From Polyodon spathula (lineage: Eukaryota > Chordata > Actinopteri > Acipenseriformes > Polyodontidae): a DNA stretch of 64,000 nucleotides. The stretch covers positions 48,310,788 through 48,374,787 of the forward strand of contig NC_054534.1 of NCBI RefSeq assembly GCF_017654505.1, given 5' to 3'. Made by a program: the position numbers and the translations under genes. Shown here piece after piece: positions 1-11,027 of the stretch. The number at the start of each line of letters is the position of its first letter. Within the stretch, counting starts at the first letter, position 1. The notes under the pieces are model-generated. The model saw only the letters and a list, made by a program, of their open reading frames with translations. It was not told the origin of the DNA and searched no databases.

Positions 1-164
1 TTTTTCCCCATGTTCATTTCATATTGATGTTCAATGGTGCAGTGTTTTTTCTTTTGTTTTTTTTTGGGCCATCTGTGATTACAAAATATATAGCAGTGAC
101 CAAACATGATTTTTTTTGGAAAATTGTTTTTTTTTTTTTTTAATATGTTCGCATTTTCTACACT

Positions 165-1359
165 GGGGACAATAAAAAGCCACTCTAAAATGTGCAGTTT
201 TGTCACATAACACAATGCCACAGATGTTTCAAGTTTGGTGGGAGCGTGCAATTGACATGCTGACTGCAGGAATGTCCACCAGAGCTGTTGCCAGAGAATT
301 GAATGTTAATTTCTCTACCATATTACCATATTACCATAAGCCGCCTCCAACGTCGTTTTAGAGAATTTGGCAGTACGTCCAACCAGCCTCACAACTGCAG
401 ACCACGTGTAAACATGCCAGCCCAGGACCTCCACATCCGGCTTCTTCACTGGCAGGATCGTCTCAGACCAGCCACCCGGACAGCTGATGAAACGGTTTGC
501 ACAACCGAAGACTTTCTGCACAAACTGTCAGAAACCATCTCAGGGAAGCTCATCTGCGTGCTCGTCGTCCTCACCAGGGTCTTGACCTAACTGTAGTTCG
601 GTGTCATAACTGACTTCAGTGGGCAAATGCTCATCTTCGATGGTGAGACAGCGGGTATGGCATCGTGTGGGTGAGCAGTTTGTTGATGTCAACGTTGTGA
701 ACAGAGTGCCCCATGGTGGAGGTGGGGTTATGGTATGGGCAGGCATAAGCTACGGACAATGAACACAATTGCATTTTATCGATGGCAATTTGAGTGCACA
801 GAGATACCGTGATGAGATCCTGAGGCCCATTATCGTGCCATTCGTCTGCTGCCATCATCGCACGTTTCAGCATGATAATGCACGGCCCCATGTCGCAAGG
901 ATCTGTACACAATTCCTGGAAGCTGAAAATGTCCCAGTTCTTCCATGGCCTGCATACTCACCAGACATGTCACCCATTGCGCATTTTTGGGATGCTCTGG
1001 ATCGACGTGTACGACAACGTGTTCCAGTTCCCTCCAATATCCAGCAACTTCGCAGAGCCATTGAAGAGGAGTGAGACATCATTCCACAGGCTACAATCAA
1101 CAGCCTGATCAACTCTATGCAAAGGAGATGTGTCGCGCTGCATGAGGCAAATGGTGGTCACACCAGATACTGATTTCTGATCCACGCCCCTTTTTTTAAG
1201 GTATCTGTGACCAACAGATGCATATCTGTATTCCCAGTCATGTGAAAGCCATAGATTAGGGCCTAATGAATTTTCTTTCAATTGACTGATTTCCTTATAT
1301 GAAACTCAGTAAAATCTTTCAAATTGTTGCATGTTGCGTTTATATTTTTGTTCAGTGTA
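165..1359 (+). mobile_element. Tc1-like transposon, 5' truncated
   Basis: This is a Tc1/mariner element of the same family as the copy at 33352-34825 on the other strand. The 3' terminal inverted repeat is intact and ends at 1359. The 5' terminal repeat is missing; similarity to the other copy begins near 165, after T-rich sequence. The full family length judged from the second copy is about 1.47 kb. Confidence 0.85.
215..1173 (+). pseudogene. Tc1-like transposase pseudogene
   Basis: This is the remnant of a cut-and-paste DDE transposase of about 340 residues. The start at 215 is the ATG that matches the start of the sister copy. The N-terminal helix-turn-helix region is readable at 303-590 (SRLQRRFREFGS). 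The C-terminal part is readable at 769-1074 (FQHDNARPHVA, AYSPDMSP). A deletion near 640-660 removes the segment that carries the first catalytic Asp in the sister copy. The catalytic Glu position reads SPIAHFWD, where the sister copy has SPIEHVWD. Frameshifts separate the readable blocks, so the copy is inactive. Confidence 0.85.
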
Positions 1360-1394
1360 GTTTTTTTTTCATTTGTTTACACATCCTACCCCAC

Positions 1395-2807
1395 AGCTTC
1401 CAAGTGAAAGAATATTCTACAAATTTGTAGAAAATTAGTTAAAAATAAAAACTGAAATAGCTTGGTTGGATAAGTCCAATAAGTGTCCTTGTAACAGCAA
1501 TCCTAAATTAGCTCAGGTGTAACCAATCACCTTCAAAATCACATACCAAGTTAGGTGGCCTACACCTGTTTTAAATTGTAGTGATTCAGATGATTGGAGG
1601 ATAAATTCAGCAGTTCATGTAGGTTCCCTCTGCTGGGTAGTGCATTTCAAAGGAAAGACTCAAAAATGCGCACCAAGGCGCTTTCAAAAACTCTGAGACA
1701 AAGTTGTTGAAAGGCACAGATCAGGGAATGGGTATAAAGACAATATCAAAGGCCTTGAATATCCCGTGGAGCATGGTCAAGGCGAATATTAATAAGTGGA
1801 TGGTGTATGGCACCACCAAGACCCTGCCTAGATCCAGCCATCCCTCCGAACTGGATGACTGAGCAAGAAGGAGACTAATCAGAGAGGCTACCAAGTGGCC
1901 AATGGCAACTTTGCAAGAGCTACAGACTTTGATGCCCATGACTGGTCAAAGTGTGCATGTGCACTCCACAAATCTTGCCTGTATGGTAAGTTGACGAGAA
2001 GGAAGCCATTACTCAAGAAAGCCCACCTTGAACACTCAGGAGATTCTGTAGCCATGTGGCAAAAAGTTTTGTGGTCTGACGAAACTAAAATGGAACTTTT
2101 TGGCCTAAATGCAAAGCATTGTGTTTGGCGCAAACCCAACACAGCGCATCACCCAAAGAACACCATCATTACTGTGAGGCATAGTGGTGGCAGCATCATG
2201 TTATGGGGAAGTTGTCAGGATAGAAGGGAAAATGAACGGAGCAAAGTACAGAAAAGTACTTGAAGAAAACCTGCTGCCCTCTGCAAGAAAGCTAAAACTG
2301 GGTCAAAAGTTCACTTTTCAGCATGACCCAAAGCACACAGCCAAAGATACACTGGAGTGGCTAAGGAACAAAAAGGTAAATGTTCCTGAGTGGCCCAGTC
2401 AGAGCGAAAATTTGCGGGATGACTTGAAGATTGCTGTCCATCAACACTCCCCAAGGAACTTGACAGAGCTTGAGCAGTTTTGTAAAGAAGAATGGTCAAA
2501 TATTGCCAAATCTAGGTGTGCAAATCTGTTAGAGACCTAGCCCAACAGGCTCACAGCTGTAACTTCTGCCAAAGGTGCTTCCACCAAGTATTAACTTAGG
2601 GGGATTAGATTATGATCTTTATGATCAGATTATGCTCTTTCAGTTTTGTATTTTTAATATATAACTTTTTCCCTTTAACAGTCTGGAGTATGGTGTGTAG
2701 CTAATTGGGAAATCCTCATATAAATGCATGAAACTCTGAGGCACATTGACACAACAAAATATGAAAAAAGTTCAAGGGGGGTTAGATTTTTCTATAGGCA
2801 CTGTAAG
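1395..2807 (+). mobile_element. Tc1-like transposon, second family, 5' truncated
   Basis: The 3' terminus ends at 2807 with the inverted-repeat tail also found alone at 4549-4721. The 5' inverted repeat is missing or diverged; recognisable internal sequence begins near 1395. It encloses a decayed transposase. Confidence 0.75.
1666..2593 (+). pseudogene. Tc1-like transposase pseudogene
   Basis: This is a DDE transposase remnant broken into several frames. The start at 1666 is the likely original ATG, but the frame breaks almost at once. The first catalytic Asp is preserved in [11 protein letters not shown] near 2074-2106, followed by [10 protein letters not shown]. Near 2318 the second Asp motif reads FQHDPKHTAKD. 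The third motif region after WPSQSENL is altered, with no clear NPIE block. The downstream frame to about 2540 covers the Tc1 C-terminus. Inactive. Confidence 0.75.
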
Positions 2808-3205
2808 TGCGTGTTTAGAAGCTTAATAGTCAGTATTAACAAGTGATTTAAATTGGTGTGAAGTGATGGAAATAGTGTTCAAAATTGGTGTAGGTACTGC
2901 AGGACTGCAGAGCAGGTTAACGGATTTAAAGTTTTTAAAAAACATGTTTTAAAGTACAAGCTAGTGCTGTTAAACTTCATTTATTTGGCCACATTACGTT
3001 GGAAAAAAAATAATGTCAAATGTAGCATCCCTGAGTGGTTTCAAGATCTGTTTTGTGATATAAATTATACAAGTTCTCAAAAAGACGCAGGAGAAAGAAT
3101 CCGGTTTACAGCTTTTAGCTGTGTCCGTCAGTCCGACTATTTTTCAAACTCAAGACAATAAATGAAATTTAGCGTTCATACTCGCTGGTAACAAATAAAG
3201 TGTGT
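2808..3205. other. No recognisable gene or element
   Basis: The stretch is AT-rich with only short chance open frames. I see no splice-flanked coding block and no repeat that matches the rest of the window. Confidence 0.5.
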
Positions 3206-3220
3206 ATCTATCTGTCTATT

Positions 3221-3289
<69 letters not shown>

Positions 3290-3292
3290 ATA

Positions 3293-3362
<70 letters not shown>
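3206..3362. repeat. Compound microsatellite (TCTA)n then (TA)n
   Basis: About 85 bp of tetranucleotide TCTA units passes directly into about 65 bp of TA dinucleotides. The open frames across it, which read as Ile/Tyr/Ser repeats, are compositional artefacts. Confidence 0.97.
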
Positions 3363-3363
<1 letters not shown>

Positions 3364-4545
3364 GTATGTCAGTCATCCCCTTTTTTATCCTACGGATCTG
3401 GAAAGGGTTACAAAGCCATTTCTAAGGCTCTGGGGCTCCACCAAACCACAGAGCCATATTGTCCAAATGGAGAAAGTTTGGGACAGTAGTGAATTTTCCC
3501 AGGAGTGGATCTCCTGCCAAAATCTCTCCAAGAGCAAGGTGTAAAATCATCCAAGAGGTCACAAAGAACTCTAGAACAACATCCAGGGATTTGAAGGCCT
3601 CAGTGTTCATGACTGCACCATCAGAAAGACACTGGGCAAAAATGGGATTCATGGCAGAGTAGCAAGGTGGAAACCACTGCTCACTTAGAAGAACATGAAT
3701 GCTTGTCTCAAGTTTGCCAAAAAGCATCTGGATGATCCTCAAGAGTTCTGGAACAATGTTCTATGGACAGATGAGTCGAAAGTGGAACTTTTTGGCCAAC
3801 ATGGGCCCTTTATGTCTGGCAAAAACCAAACACTGCATTCCACAGTAAGAACCTCATACCAACGATCAAGCATGGAGGTGGTGTCATGATTTGGGGATGC
3901 TTTGCTGCATCAGGACCTGGACAACTTGCCATCATTGAATGAACCATGAATTCTGCTCTGTATAGGAGAATTCTACAGGAGAATGTCAGGCCATCAGTCC
4001 ATGAGCTGAAGCTGAAGCGCAGCTAGGTCATGCAGCAAGACAATGATCCAAAACACACAAGCAAGTCTACATCAGAATGGTTAAAGAACAAGAAATTTTA
4101 AATTTTGGAATGGCCTAGACAAAGTCCAGACCTAAACCCCATTGAGATGTTGTGGTAGGACCTAAAACGAACAGTTTATGCTCGAAAGCCCACAAATATC
4201 ATCGAGTTGAAGCAGTTCTGCATGAAGGAGTGGGCCAAAATTCCTCCACAGCGCTGTGAGAACTGATCAATAACTACAGGAAGCGTTTGGTTGCAGTTAT
4301 TGCTGCTAAAGGTGGCATAACCAGTTATTGAGTCTAAGGGGGAGATTACTTTTTCACACGGGGGCATTGGGTGTTGCATAACTTTCTTAAATAAGATTTA
4401 AGTATCAAAGTTTTGTGTTATTTGTTCACTCTGTCCCTTTTATCTAATATTAGATTTTTGGTTGAAGATTTGATAACATTCAGTGTCAAAAATATGCAAA
4501 AATGCAGAAAATCAGACGGGGCAAATACTTTTTCAACATACTGTA
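3363..4545 (+). mobile_element. Tc1-like transposon, third family, 5' truncated
   Basis: It starts abruptly at the end of the (TA)n tract and ends at 4545 with a terminal segment of the type usual for Tc1 elements. The transposase reads in pieces. The catalytic block WTDESKVELFGQHGPF lies near 3768-3810. The second motif ([12 protein letters not shown]) is near 4030-4070. A third motif of the type [10 protein letters not shown] is readable near 4125-4150 with changes. Stops and frameshifts separate these blocks. Confidence 0.75.
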
Positions 4546-4548
4546 TGA

Positions 4549-4721
4549 CCTTTCAGTTTTGTATTTTTAATATATAATTTTTTTTCTCAATAAAAACTTT
4601 TTTCCACTTAACAGTGTGGAGTATGGGGTGTAGATATTTTAAATGTATGAAACTCTGAGGCACTGACACAACAAAATGTGAAAAAAGTTCAAGGGGGTGT
4701 AGACTTTCTATAGGCACTGTA
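4549..4721 (+). mobile_element. Isolated 3' end of the second Tc1-like family
   Basis: These 173 bp match the last part of the element at 1395-2807, from the AT-rich stretch after the transposase to the terminal repeat. No transposase sequence accompanies them. It sits directly after the third-family element. Confidence 0.75.
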
Positions 4722-5432
4722 TAGTATGCGTGATCCTGTTGCAACCTATATACAATGAAAGAAAATTGTGAGGCCTTTCATTTGATATAAGTGACATGCA
4801 TACAGCACAAACTTTCCAGTAGTTACACATACATAAATGAAAACAGTGAAAAACAGACGGTTAACTAAAGATAACTGAAAGCAAGTTTCTGTGTGCCTCT
4901 TTTCCTGTGGGTGTGGGCCTGTCCGTCCGCATGCAGCTTTTGTAAAATGTCCCAAACAAATGATGACCTTGCGGGGTTCTGCTGGGGGCCCTGCGCTATA
5001 GCATAATTTGCATATAAGTTAAACCGGCCCTGCTTTTTTTTGGTAATGTGTTCCAAACCTTCGAAAGTCAAAATGTACCTTTCGTTACAGCCATATCATG
5101 CATACTAATGTATTATAAAATTAGACATCATTGAGAAAGAATACAATTGCATTGAGACAGTAAACTTTTTTTCTATTTAACTTGTACCACCCCAACAACA
5201 AAGTAATTCTTGCTTAATATGTTGGTTTATTATAGCCTGTTACTATAGTACATATGACGCTTATGGAAAAGTCATTTACACTTAAATTAAATCAATGTAT
5301 CAATAGACTGCAGCAATAATCTGACAATTTAAACAAATTTCAGTACATGGAGAGTAAATTAAAATACAGTAATCCATCGCATATCCAACTGCAGAGGTAC
5401 CAGAGTAAACTCCTCAATAATGCGATCCAAGT
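4722..5432. other. No recognisable gene or element
   Basis: Only short, unconvincing frames occur on both strands. I see no match to other repeats in the window. Confidence 0.5.
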
Positions 5433-6247
5433 CATTATTTCATTACTATAACATCTCAAAAAGCTCTGCAAATGTCTGTGATATTCTTGGAGCGTCGGAT
5501 GCAGAAGCAGCGATCTCTTTTGTGATGCCTGCTTAGCGCTGTGGTGCCATGGGGCTATCAGATACGGCCCTATTTCACCCAGAGAACAAAACACGATAGA
5601 GGACCTGCTGTTTTTGTATTTTTGATGATGTCTGGAACAGGGTCCGACCTAGGACCGAACGGGAAAATGGGAACGTCGGATCTAGTCCGACATGGACTGC
5701 AAAGGGGTAATGCTCGTGACAGGGTAGCTAGATCAGCCTGTATCTGTGGTATTCACGCTGAAGTGACCGGCAGGAGATCAGAACCGAGGTTAAAGTTGAT
5801 ATGCCCCCCAGAGTGAAATAGACTTGATGATATCAAGTCTGGGCATTATTTCATTACTATAACATCTCAAAAAGCTCTGCAAATGTCTGTGATATTCTTG
5901 GAGCGTAGGATGCAGAAGCAGCTATCTCCTTTTTTATGCCTGTGTTATCTCTGTGGTGCATGGGGCTATCAGATACGCCCTATTTCCAGAGAAAAAAAAC
6001 AACTAGAGACCTGTGTTTTACGTATTTTTGATGATGTCGGACAGGGTCCGACATCGGACCGGAAAGGGAAAATTGTAACGTCGGATCTAGTCCGACATAG
6101 GACTGCAAAGGGTTAATGCTCGTGACAGGGTAGCCGTCAGCCATGTGGGTGTGTGTATTCACTGCTGAGTGACAGGCAGGAGATCGAGACAGAGGTTAAA
6201 GTTGATATGCCCCCCAGGTGAACATGATTGATTACATATCAAGTCTG
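5433..6247. repeat. Tandem duplication of a 411-bp unit
   Basis: Unit 1 (5433-5843) and unit 2 (5844-about 6247) start with the same AT-rich segment and align along their length with small indels. Each holds a GC-richer block with short palindromes built on GTCCGA/TCGGAC, and a motif GACTGCAAAGGGTTAA that is intact in unit 2 (ending at 6116) and altered in unit 1. A TTAA next to an A/C-rich terminus resembles the ends of piggyBac-type elements, but I find no matching opposite end. No coding capacity. Confidence 0.85.
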
Positions 6248-6539
6248 AACTGAACAGCTCACGTGACACTAACAGCAAAGGCAGTGCAGAGCACATACAA
6301 CCAAGTGTATCAAAACTTTGGTAGGATCTACAATATCTGAACTAATCTTCTCTGGCTTTGTGGTCCAGTGGTTAAAGAGGCTTTGTGGTTCCAGTGGTTA
6401 AGAACTACCTTGTGCGCCGGTTCTGGGTGATGCCATGTTGTAAGTGGACTCTGCCAGAGAGAAATAGAGGAGAAATAATTCTCTGCTTTGTCCAGGTCAG
6501 TGGTTTAACCAATTTTCCTTGTGGGCCGTCTTCGGGTGC

Positions 6540-8384
6540 TGCATTGGAGGAACAAGCGGCAGAAAAAGCCACTAGATTGGTAACGGGGAACATAAGGGAG
6601 CTAAAACCAATTCCAAAATGTTTTTCCAATATTAACAACAGCAAGAGAACATTCAAAGAGGAGATTAAATGTTTAAGAGATACAAATGGCAAAATCGTAG
6701 AGGAAGAAAAAAAAATAGCAAATATGTTAAATGATTACTTTTCACAAGTTTTTACAAAGGAAGATGCTGACAACATGCCCCACATGTCATCCAGTTCCTA
6801 TCCAGTTTTAAATAACTTTAGCATAACTGAGGCAGAAGTGTTAAAGGGACTAGGAGCTCTTAAAATAAACAAATCCCCTGGGCCGGATGAGATCCTCCCA
6901 GTAGTACTCAAAGAAATGAAACAAGTAATTTACAAAACCGCTAACCAAGATCATGCAGCAGTCTCTTGACACAGGGGTGGTACCGACAGACTGGAAAATT
7001 GCAAACGTAATACCGATCCACAAAAAGGGAAACAAAACTGAACCAGGTAACTACAGACCAGTAAGCCTGACTTCTATTATATGCAAACTTATGGTAACTA
7101 TAATAAGATCAAAATGGAAAATTACCTATATGGTAACAGGGTACTGGGAGACAGTCAACATGGTTTTAGGAAAGGGAGATCGTGCCTAACTAACTTGCTT
7201 GATTTTTTTGAGGATGCAACATCGATAATGGATAATTGCAAAGCATATGACATGGTTTATTTAGATTTCCATTTACAAAGTCCCGCATTTAATTCCAGAA
7301 AGCATAGATTAGGTTGTAGAAAACAGAAAGTATAAATGTAAATGAGCACAAAAGATTAATTGAAACTGGACGCAGTTGGGATTCAAGGAAACACATGACA
7401 TGGATTAGGGAGTGGTTAACATGTAGAAAACAGAAAGTACTGATTAGAGGAAGAACCTCAGAATGGAGTGTGGTAAACAGCGGTGTACCACAGGGATCAG
7501 TATTAGGTCCTCTGCTATTCCTAATCTACATTAATGATTTAGATTCTGTTATAGTAAGCAAACTTGTTAAATTTGCAGACGACACAAAAGTAGGAGGAGT
7601 GGCAAACACTGTTGCAGCAGCAAAAGGTCATTCAAAATGATCTAGACAAGATTCAGAACTGGGCAGATACATGGCAAATGACATTTAATAGAGAAAAGTG
7701 TAAGGTACTGCATGCAGGAAATAAAAAATGTACATTATAAATATCATATGGGAGATATTGAAATTGGAGAAGGAATCTATGAAAAAGACCTAGGAGTTTT
7801 TGTTGACTCAGAAATGTCTTCATCTAGACAATGTGGGGAAGCTATAAAAAAGGCTAACAAGATACTCGGATACATTGTGAAAAGTGTTGAATTTAAATCA
7901 AGGGAAGTAATGTTAAAACTGTACAATGCACTTGTAAGACCTCATCTTGAATATTGTGTGCAGTTCTGGTCACCTCGCTATAAAAAAGATATTGCTGCTC
8001 TAGAAAGAGTGCAAAGAAGAGCAACCAGAATTATTCCGGGCTTAAAAGGCATGTCATATGCAGACAGGCTAAAAGAATTGAATCTGTTCAGTCTTGAACA
8101 AAGAAGACTACGTGGCGACTGGTTGCTGCGATCTAATTCAAGCATTCAAAATTCTAAAAGGTATTGACAGTGTCGACGCAAGGGACTTTTTCAGCCTGAA
8201 AAAAGAAACAAGGACCAGGGGTCACAAATGGAGATTAGAAAAAGGGGCATTCAGAACAGAAAATAGGAGACACTTTTTTACACAGAGAATTGTGAGGGTC
8301 TGGAATCAACTCCCCAGTAATGTTGTTGAAGCTGACACCCTGGGATCCTTCAAGAAGCTGCTTGATGAGATTTGGGATCAATAA
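6540..8384 (+). pseudogene. LINE reverse transcriptase pseudogene
   Basis: This is the remnant of the LINE polyprotein that reverse-transcribes element RNA at the target site. Readable blocks in order are: the upstream domain with YFSQVFTKED and NKSPGPDE (to 6969); WKIANVIPIHKKG and NYRPVSL (6953-7080); HGFRKGRSCLTNLLDFFED and a truncated motif A around VYLDF (to 7335); GVPQGSVLGPLLFLIYINDL and the catalytic FADD (7395-7640); and the C-terminal thumb and tail region (7712-8384). At least five frame breaks separate them, and a block is missing after motif A. The catalytic Asp pair is present, but the copy cannot make one protein. Confidence 0.88.
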
Positions 8385-8465
8385 GCTACTAACAACCAAA
8401 CGAGCAAGATGGGCCGAATGGCCTCCTCTCGTTTGTAAACTTTCTTATGTTCTTATGTTCTTATG
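6540..8465 (+). mobile_element. CR1/L2-type LINE, 5' truncated
   Basis: This is a non-LTR retrotransposon copy that retains most of the reverse transcriptase and the 3' end. It ends in a short tandem tail of TTCTTATG-like units (8440-8465), as CR1/L2 elements do. The endonuclease domain is absent. Two further copies of its 3' half lie at 17347-18025 and 43608-44578. Confidence 0.9.
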
Positions 8466-8537
8466 GAATAAACAGTTAGGGTGGATATGTGATGAGTGGA
8501 TACGCGACGGTTTACTGTACTTTGCTTTATAAAAAAT

Positions 8538-9144
8538 TGTGACAAAGTGCCCGCCCCTGTGTATATTATCTGTTATGTGTTGCGTGTGATGTGTTTAAAT
8601 GTTGGTGTATAGACACTGGTACACGGGATATAAACGGGTCTGTGTAACACGAGTGTTTAAAATGTATATGTGTATTTAGGCACGAGGATTGCACAGCACT
8701 TCACGTGCAAGTAAAAAGTAATAATATATGAGCATGGGGAATTGCACTTGATTAATTCACGTGCAGTTGTATCGAGACTCCAATTGAATGATTGATTACC
8801 AGTCGAGTCTCAGTACAGCTGCATAAAAGGAGCATGCTGTCACATACACAGGGTTGTGTGTTCAAGAGTGGGGAACGGGGGAGAGAGAGAGGAAGAGAGT
8901 GAGAGATAAGTGTAACTATAGATCTCAATTGTTGTGTAGCGTTCGTCCACTATGTGTTTTGTCCATGTCTTCGTTTTGTTTGTCTATTTATTTTGGACTC
9001 ATGTGCCGTGTGCTGTTTTGTTACAAACCTTTTATTTTCTGCCTGTTGTATTATTAAAATTATTGTATTATTATTTCAACAGCTGTGTGCAGAGTCAGTT
9101 CCTGTTTTGGTCTGTCGTCACCCACTTCGGCCATCCTTGTGACA
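8538..9144 (+). repeat. 5' LTR of nonautonomous LTR element copy 1
   Basis: The LTR is 607 bp and starts TGTGAC and ends GTGACA. A TATA-like box (CATAAAAGG) lies at 8822-8830. Seven-base arms GAGACTC (8774-8780) and GAGTCTC (8805-8811) form an inverted repeat just upstream of it. The sequence after 9144 (TGGTGTCC a few bases in) is in the position of a primer-binding site. Confidence 0.88.
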
Positions 9145-9237
9145 CGTGGTGTCCTACGTGGGATTAACAACGCCTCCTAGACTAAAATATATATATTTTT
9201 TTTGTGTGGGGGAATAAATACATAAAATAAATAAAAC

Positions 9238-10008
9238 ATGGAAGGCTGGGACTGGAGAGATGGCTGCCCGGACCTGGAGGGGTTCCTCGGTGGTCTGGAT
9301 GACCAGGGCTGGTGCCTTGCCTGTGGGGAGTTCGAGCACCCGGTGGTGCGCTGACCCTACCAGGAAGGAGAGGAGGAAATGCCGCAGGAGAGGATGGTGA
9401 GGAGGTGGCAGAGAAGGGGAAAGGGGAAGAGGAAGGCAGAGGTCCCACCGCTGTCTCCAGAGCCGCACCAGTCTCCTGCAAGGGAGGAAGAGCCGCACCA
9501 GTCCTCTGTAACAAGGGGAGACTACATGCCGCTCCCACCTCCACCACCAGGAGACTACACGTCGCTCCCACCTCCAATGGCAGGAGCAGAGCAGCAGGAG
9601 CTGCCTCTGCCTCCGCCACCTCCACCGGCAGGCGCCGAGCAGCAGGAGCTGCCTCTGCCTCAGCCACCTCCATCGGCAGGCGCAGAGCAGCAGGAGCTGC
9701 CTCTGCCTCCGCCACCTCCATCGGCAGAAGCAGAGCAACAGGAGCTGCCTCTTCCTTCTCCACCAGCAGAGGGTGAATGCCTGCTGGGTCCCCGTCCCCC
9801 AGCAGAGGGTGAATGCCTGCTGGGTCCCCGTCCACCAGCAGAGGGTGAATGCCTGCTGGTATCACTTCCCCCACCAACAGAGGGTGAATGCCTGCTGGTA
9901 TCACTTCCCCCACCAGCAGAGGGTGAATGCCTGCTGGTAGCACTTCCCCCACCATCACGAGGAGAGGAGCTGGAGCTTCCTCTGCCTCCACGTTGTAAAT
10001 ATGTGTAA
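9238..10008 (+). pseudogene. Gag-like ORF: zinc knuckle plus proline-rich repeats
   Basis: This is a single frame of 257 codons interrupted only by one TGA at 9352-9354. The N-terminal part contains the start of a retroviral-type zinc knuckle, CLACGEFEH, in the spacing C-x2-C-x4-H-x4-C. The TGA falls exactly where the last Cys codon would be, so a single base change could have created it. Downstream are three or four repeats of AGAEQQELPLPPPPP and then five repeats of PPAEGECLL followed by GPR or VSLPP. The DNA units are 36 and 39 bp, so copy-number changes keep the frame. The role is presumably RNA packaging or capsid-like for the element, by analogy with Gag; the repeat part has no known function. 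The long open frames on the opposite strand are shadows of this repeat. Confidence 0.65.
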
Positions 10009-10013
10009 ACATA

Positions 10014-10236
10014 TGTTGTGTAGAGTTCGTCCACTCTGTGTTTTGTCCGTGTCTATTCGTTTTGTTTGTCTATTTATTTTGGCCTCGTGCCGTGTGCTGT
10101 TTTATTACAAACCTTTTATTTTCTGCCTGTTGTATTATTAAACTGTGCATCAGCGCCTTCACCATTTCAACAGCTGTGTGCAGAGTCAGTTCCTGTTTCT
10201 GGTCTGTCGTCACCCACTTCGGCTGTCCTTGTGACA
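10014..10236 (+). repeat. Partial 3' LTR of copy 1
   Basis: It corresponds to the last third of the 5' LTR (from about 8933 to 9144) and ends at the same GTGACA. The upstream two thirds are deleted. An ATTATTAAA-type element and the terminal region are preserved. Confidence 0.85.
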
Positions 10237-11027
10237 AAAATATACAGACCTCCTCACAGAAACATGCAATTTAATGCAGCATCCAGATATTTGCACTAAG
10301 ACTCCAGGCAGCTACAGCGCCCTTTCAATCCTGACAATTTTGTAACTATAGTCTTCCTCAAATTACAACCAAATGGGTTACGGATGAAGATGCCCATGTC
10401 CACAGCATCCCTTTTGCTCGTTTGCAGGGACCTCAACTAACATTTTATTTTTATTGAATGCTTTTTTCATTTGTCTGTTGTAGTCAGGCCAGCATCACTA
10501 CTTACACTTTTATGAGGTCTAAATTAGGTCTACAAATGGTAACTAACAGGCATGACAGATTCAACAACTTCCAGCTTCAGCTTTTACTTCATATGATGCA
10601 TTTTTTAACAAAGGTTAGTACTTGCACTCTTCAACTAACCACTCGAGCAACCGTGGAAAAAAGCAGCCCTGGACATCTGAACACCCAGACTATGTATGAA
10701 GCCAAAATTATCCCAACTGTAGGCTGTCAGAATCAATTAGGTAAGTCCAGTCATAATTTTTTATTTAAGATACCAAATTAAAAGTATTAAGGGATGTTGA
10801 CATAAACTTTGTACATGCAGCAAAGTGCACAATGGGTTCCCAAAAATGGCGCTGACTGTGTGCTACGAATGGCAGCGCTTTTTCATTGTATGAAAATGTC
10901 GGTATCAGGTTCAGTTGGGTTTTCTCTTTTATCAGTATTGTTCATTTTGAAATTTTATGAAAATGTTGGTTTCATTTCAGGTTGGGAAAATCATAATCAT
11001 TGCATCCATAGCTGTCACAGAACTAGT
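10237..11027 (-). other. 3' flank and probable 3' UTR of the hAT-derived gene
   Basis: I see no other gene here. On the minus strand the stretch follows the stop codon at 11028. Candidate AATAAA signals lie at 10765-10760 and, as a tandem pair, at 10455-10450 and 10449-10444, giving a 3' UTR of about 260 or 570 nt. Which one is used cannot be told from sequence. Confidence 0.4.

Larger units (their letters stand above)
8538..10236 (+). mobile_element. Nonautonomous LTR retrotransposon, copy 1
   Basis: The element has a full 5' LTR, a short internal region with one gag-like ORF, and a 3' LTR that keeps only its last 223 bp. It is flanked by a perfect 5-bp target duplication AAAAT (8533-8537 and 10237-10241), so the two ends belong to a single insertion that later lost internal and LTR sequence. 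No protease, reverse transcriptase or integrase is present. A related copy lies at 27617-29810. Confidence 0.88.

Noticed and set aside
1721..2142. Minus-strand frames across the Tc1 elements near 1.7-2.1 kb and 21.7-22.0 kb
   Set aside because: They are antisense to recognisable transposase on the plus strand.
3200..3544. Open frames of Ile/Tyr and Ser/Tyr repeats over the microsatellites (also at 18166-18482, 33217, 55310-55525, 57015)
   Set aside because: They are translations of (TA)n and (TCTA)n and have no coding meaning.
6352..6411. A tRNA gene
   Set aside because: Only an A-box-like segment is present; no cloverleaf or B box can be drawn.
9154..10034. Long minus-strand frames opposite the proline-rich ORF (up to 276 codons), and similar ones at 28083-29314
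   Set aside because: They are shadows of the in-frame 36/39-bp repeat; the plus strand carries the zinc-knuckle start and follows the LTR orientation.
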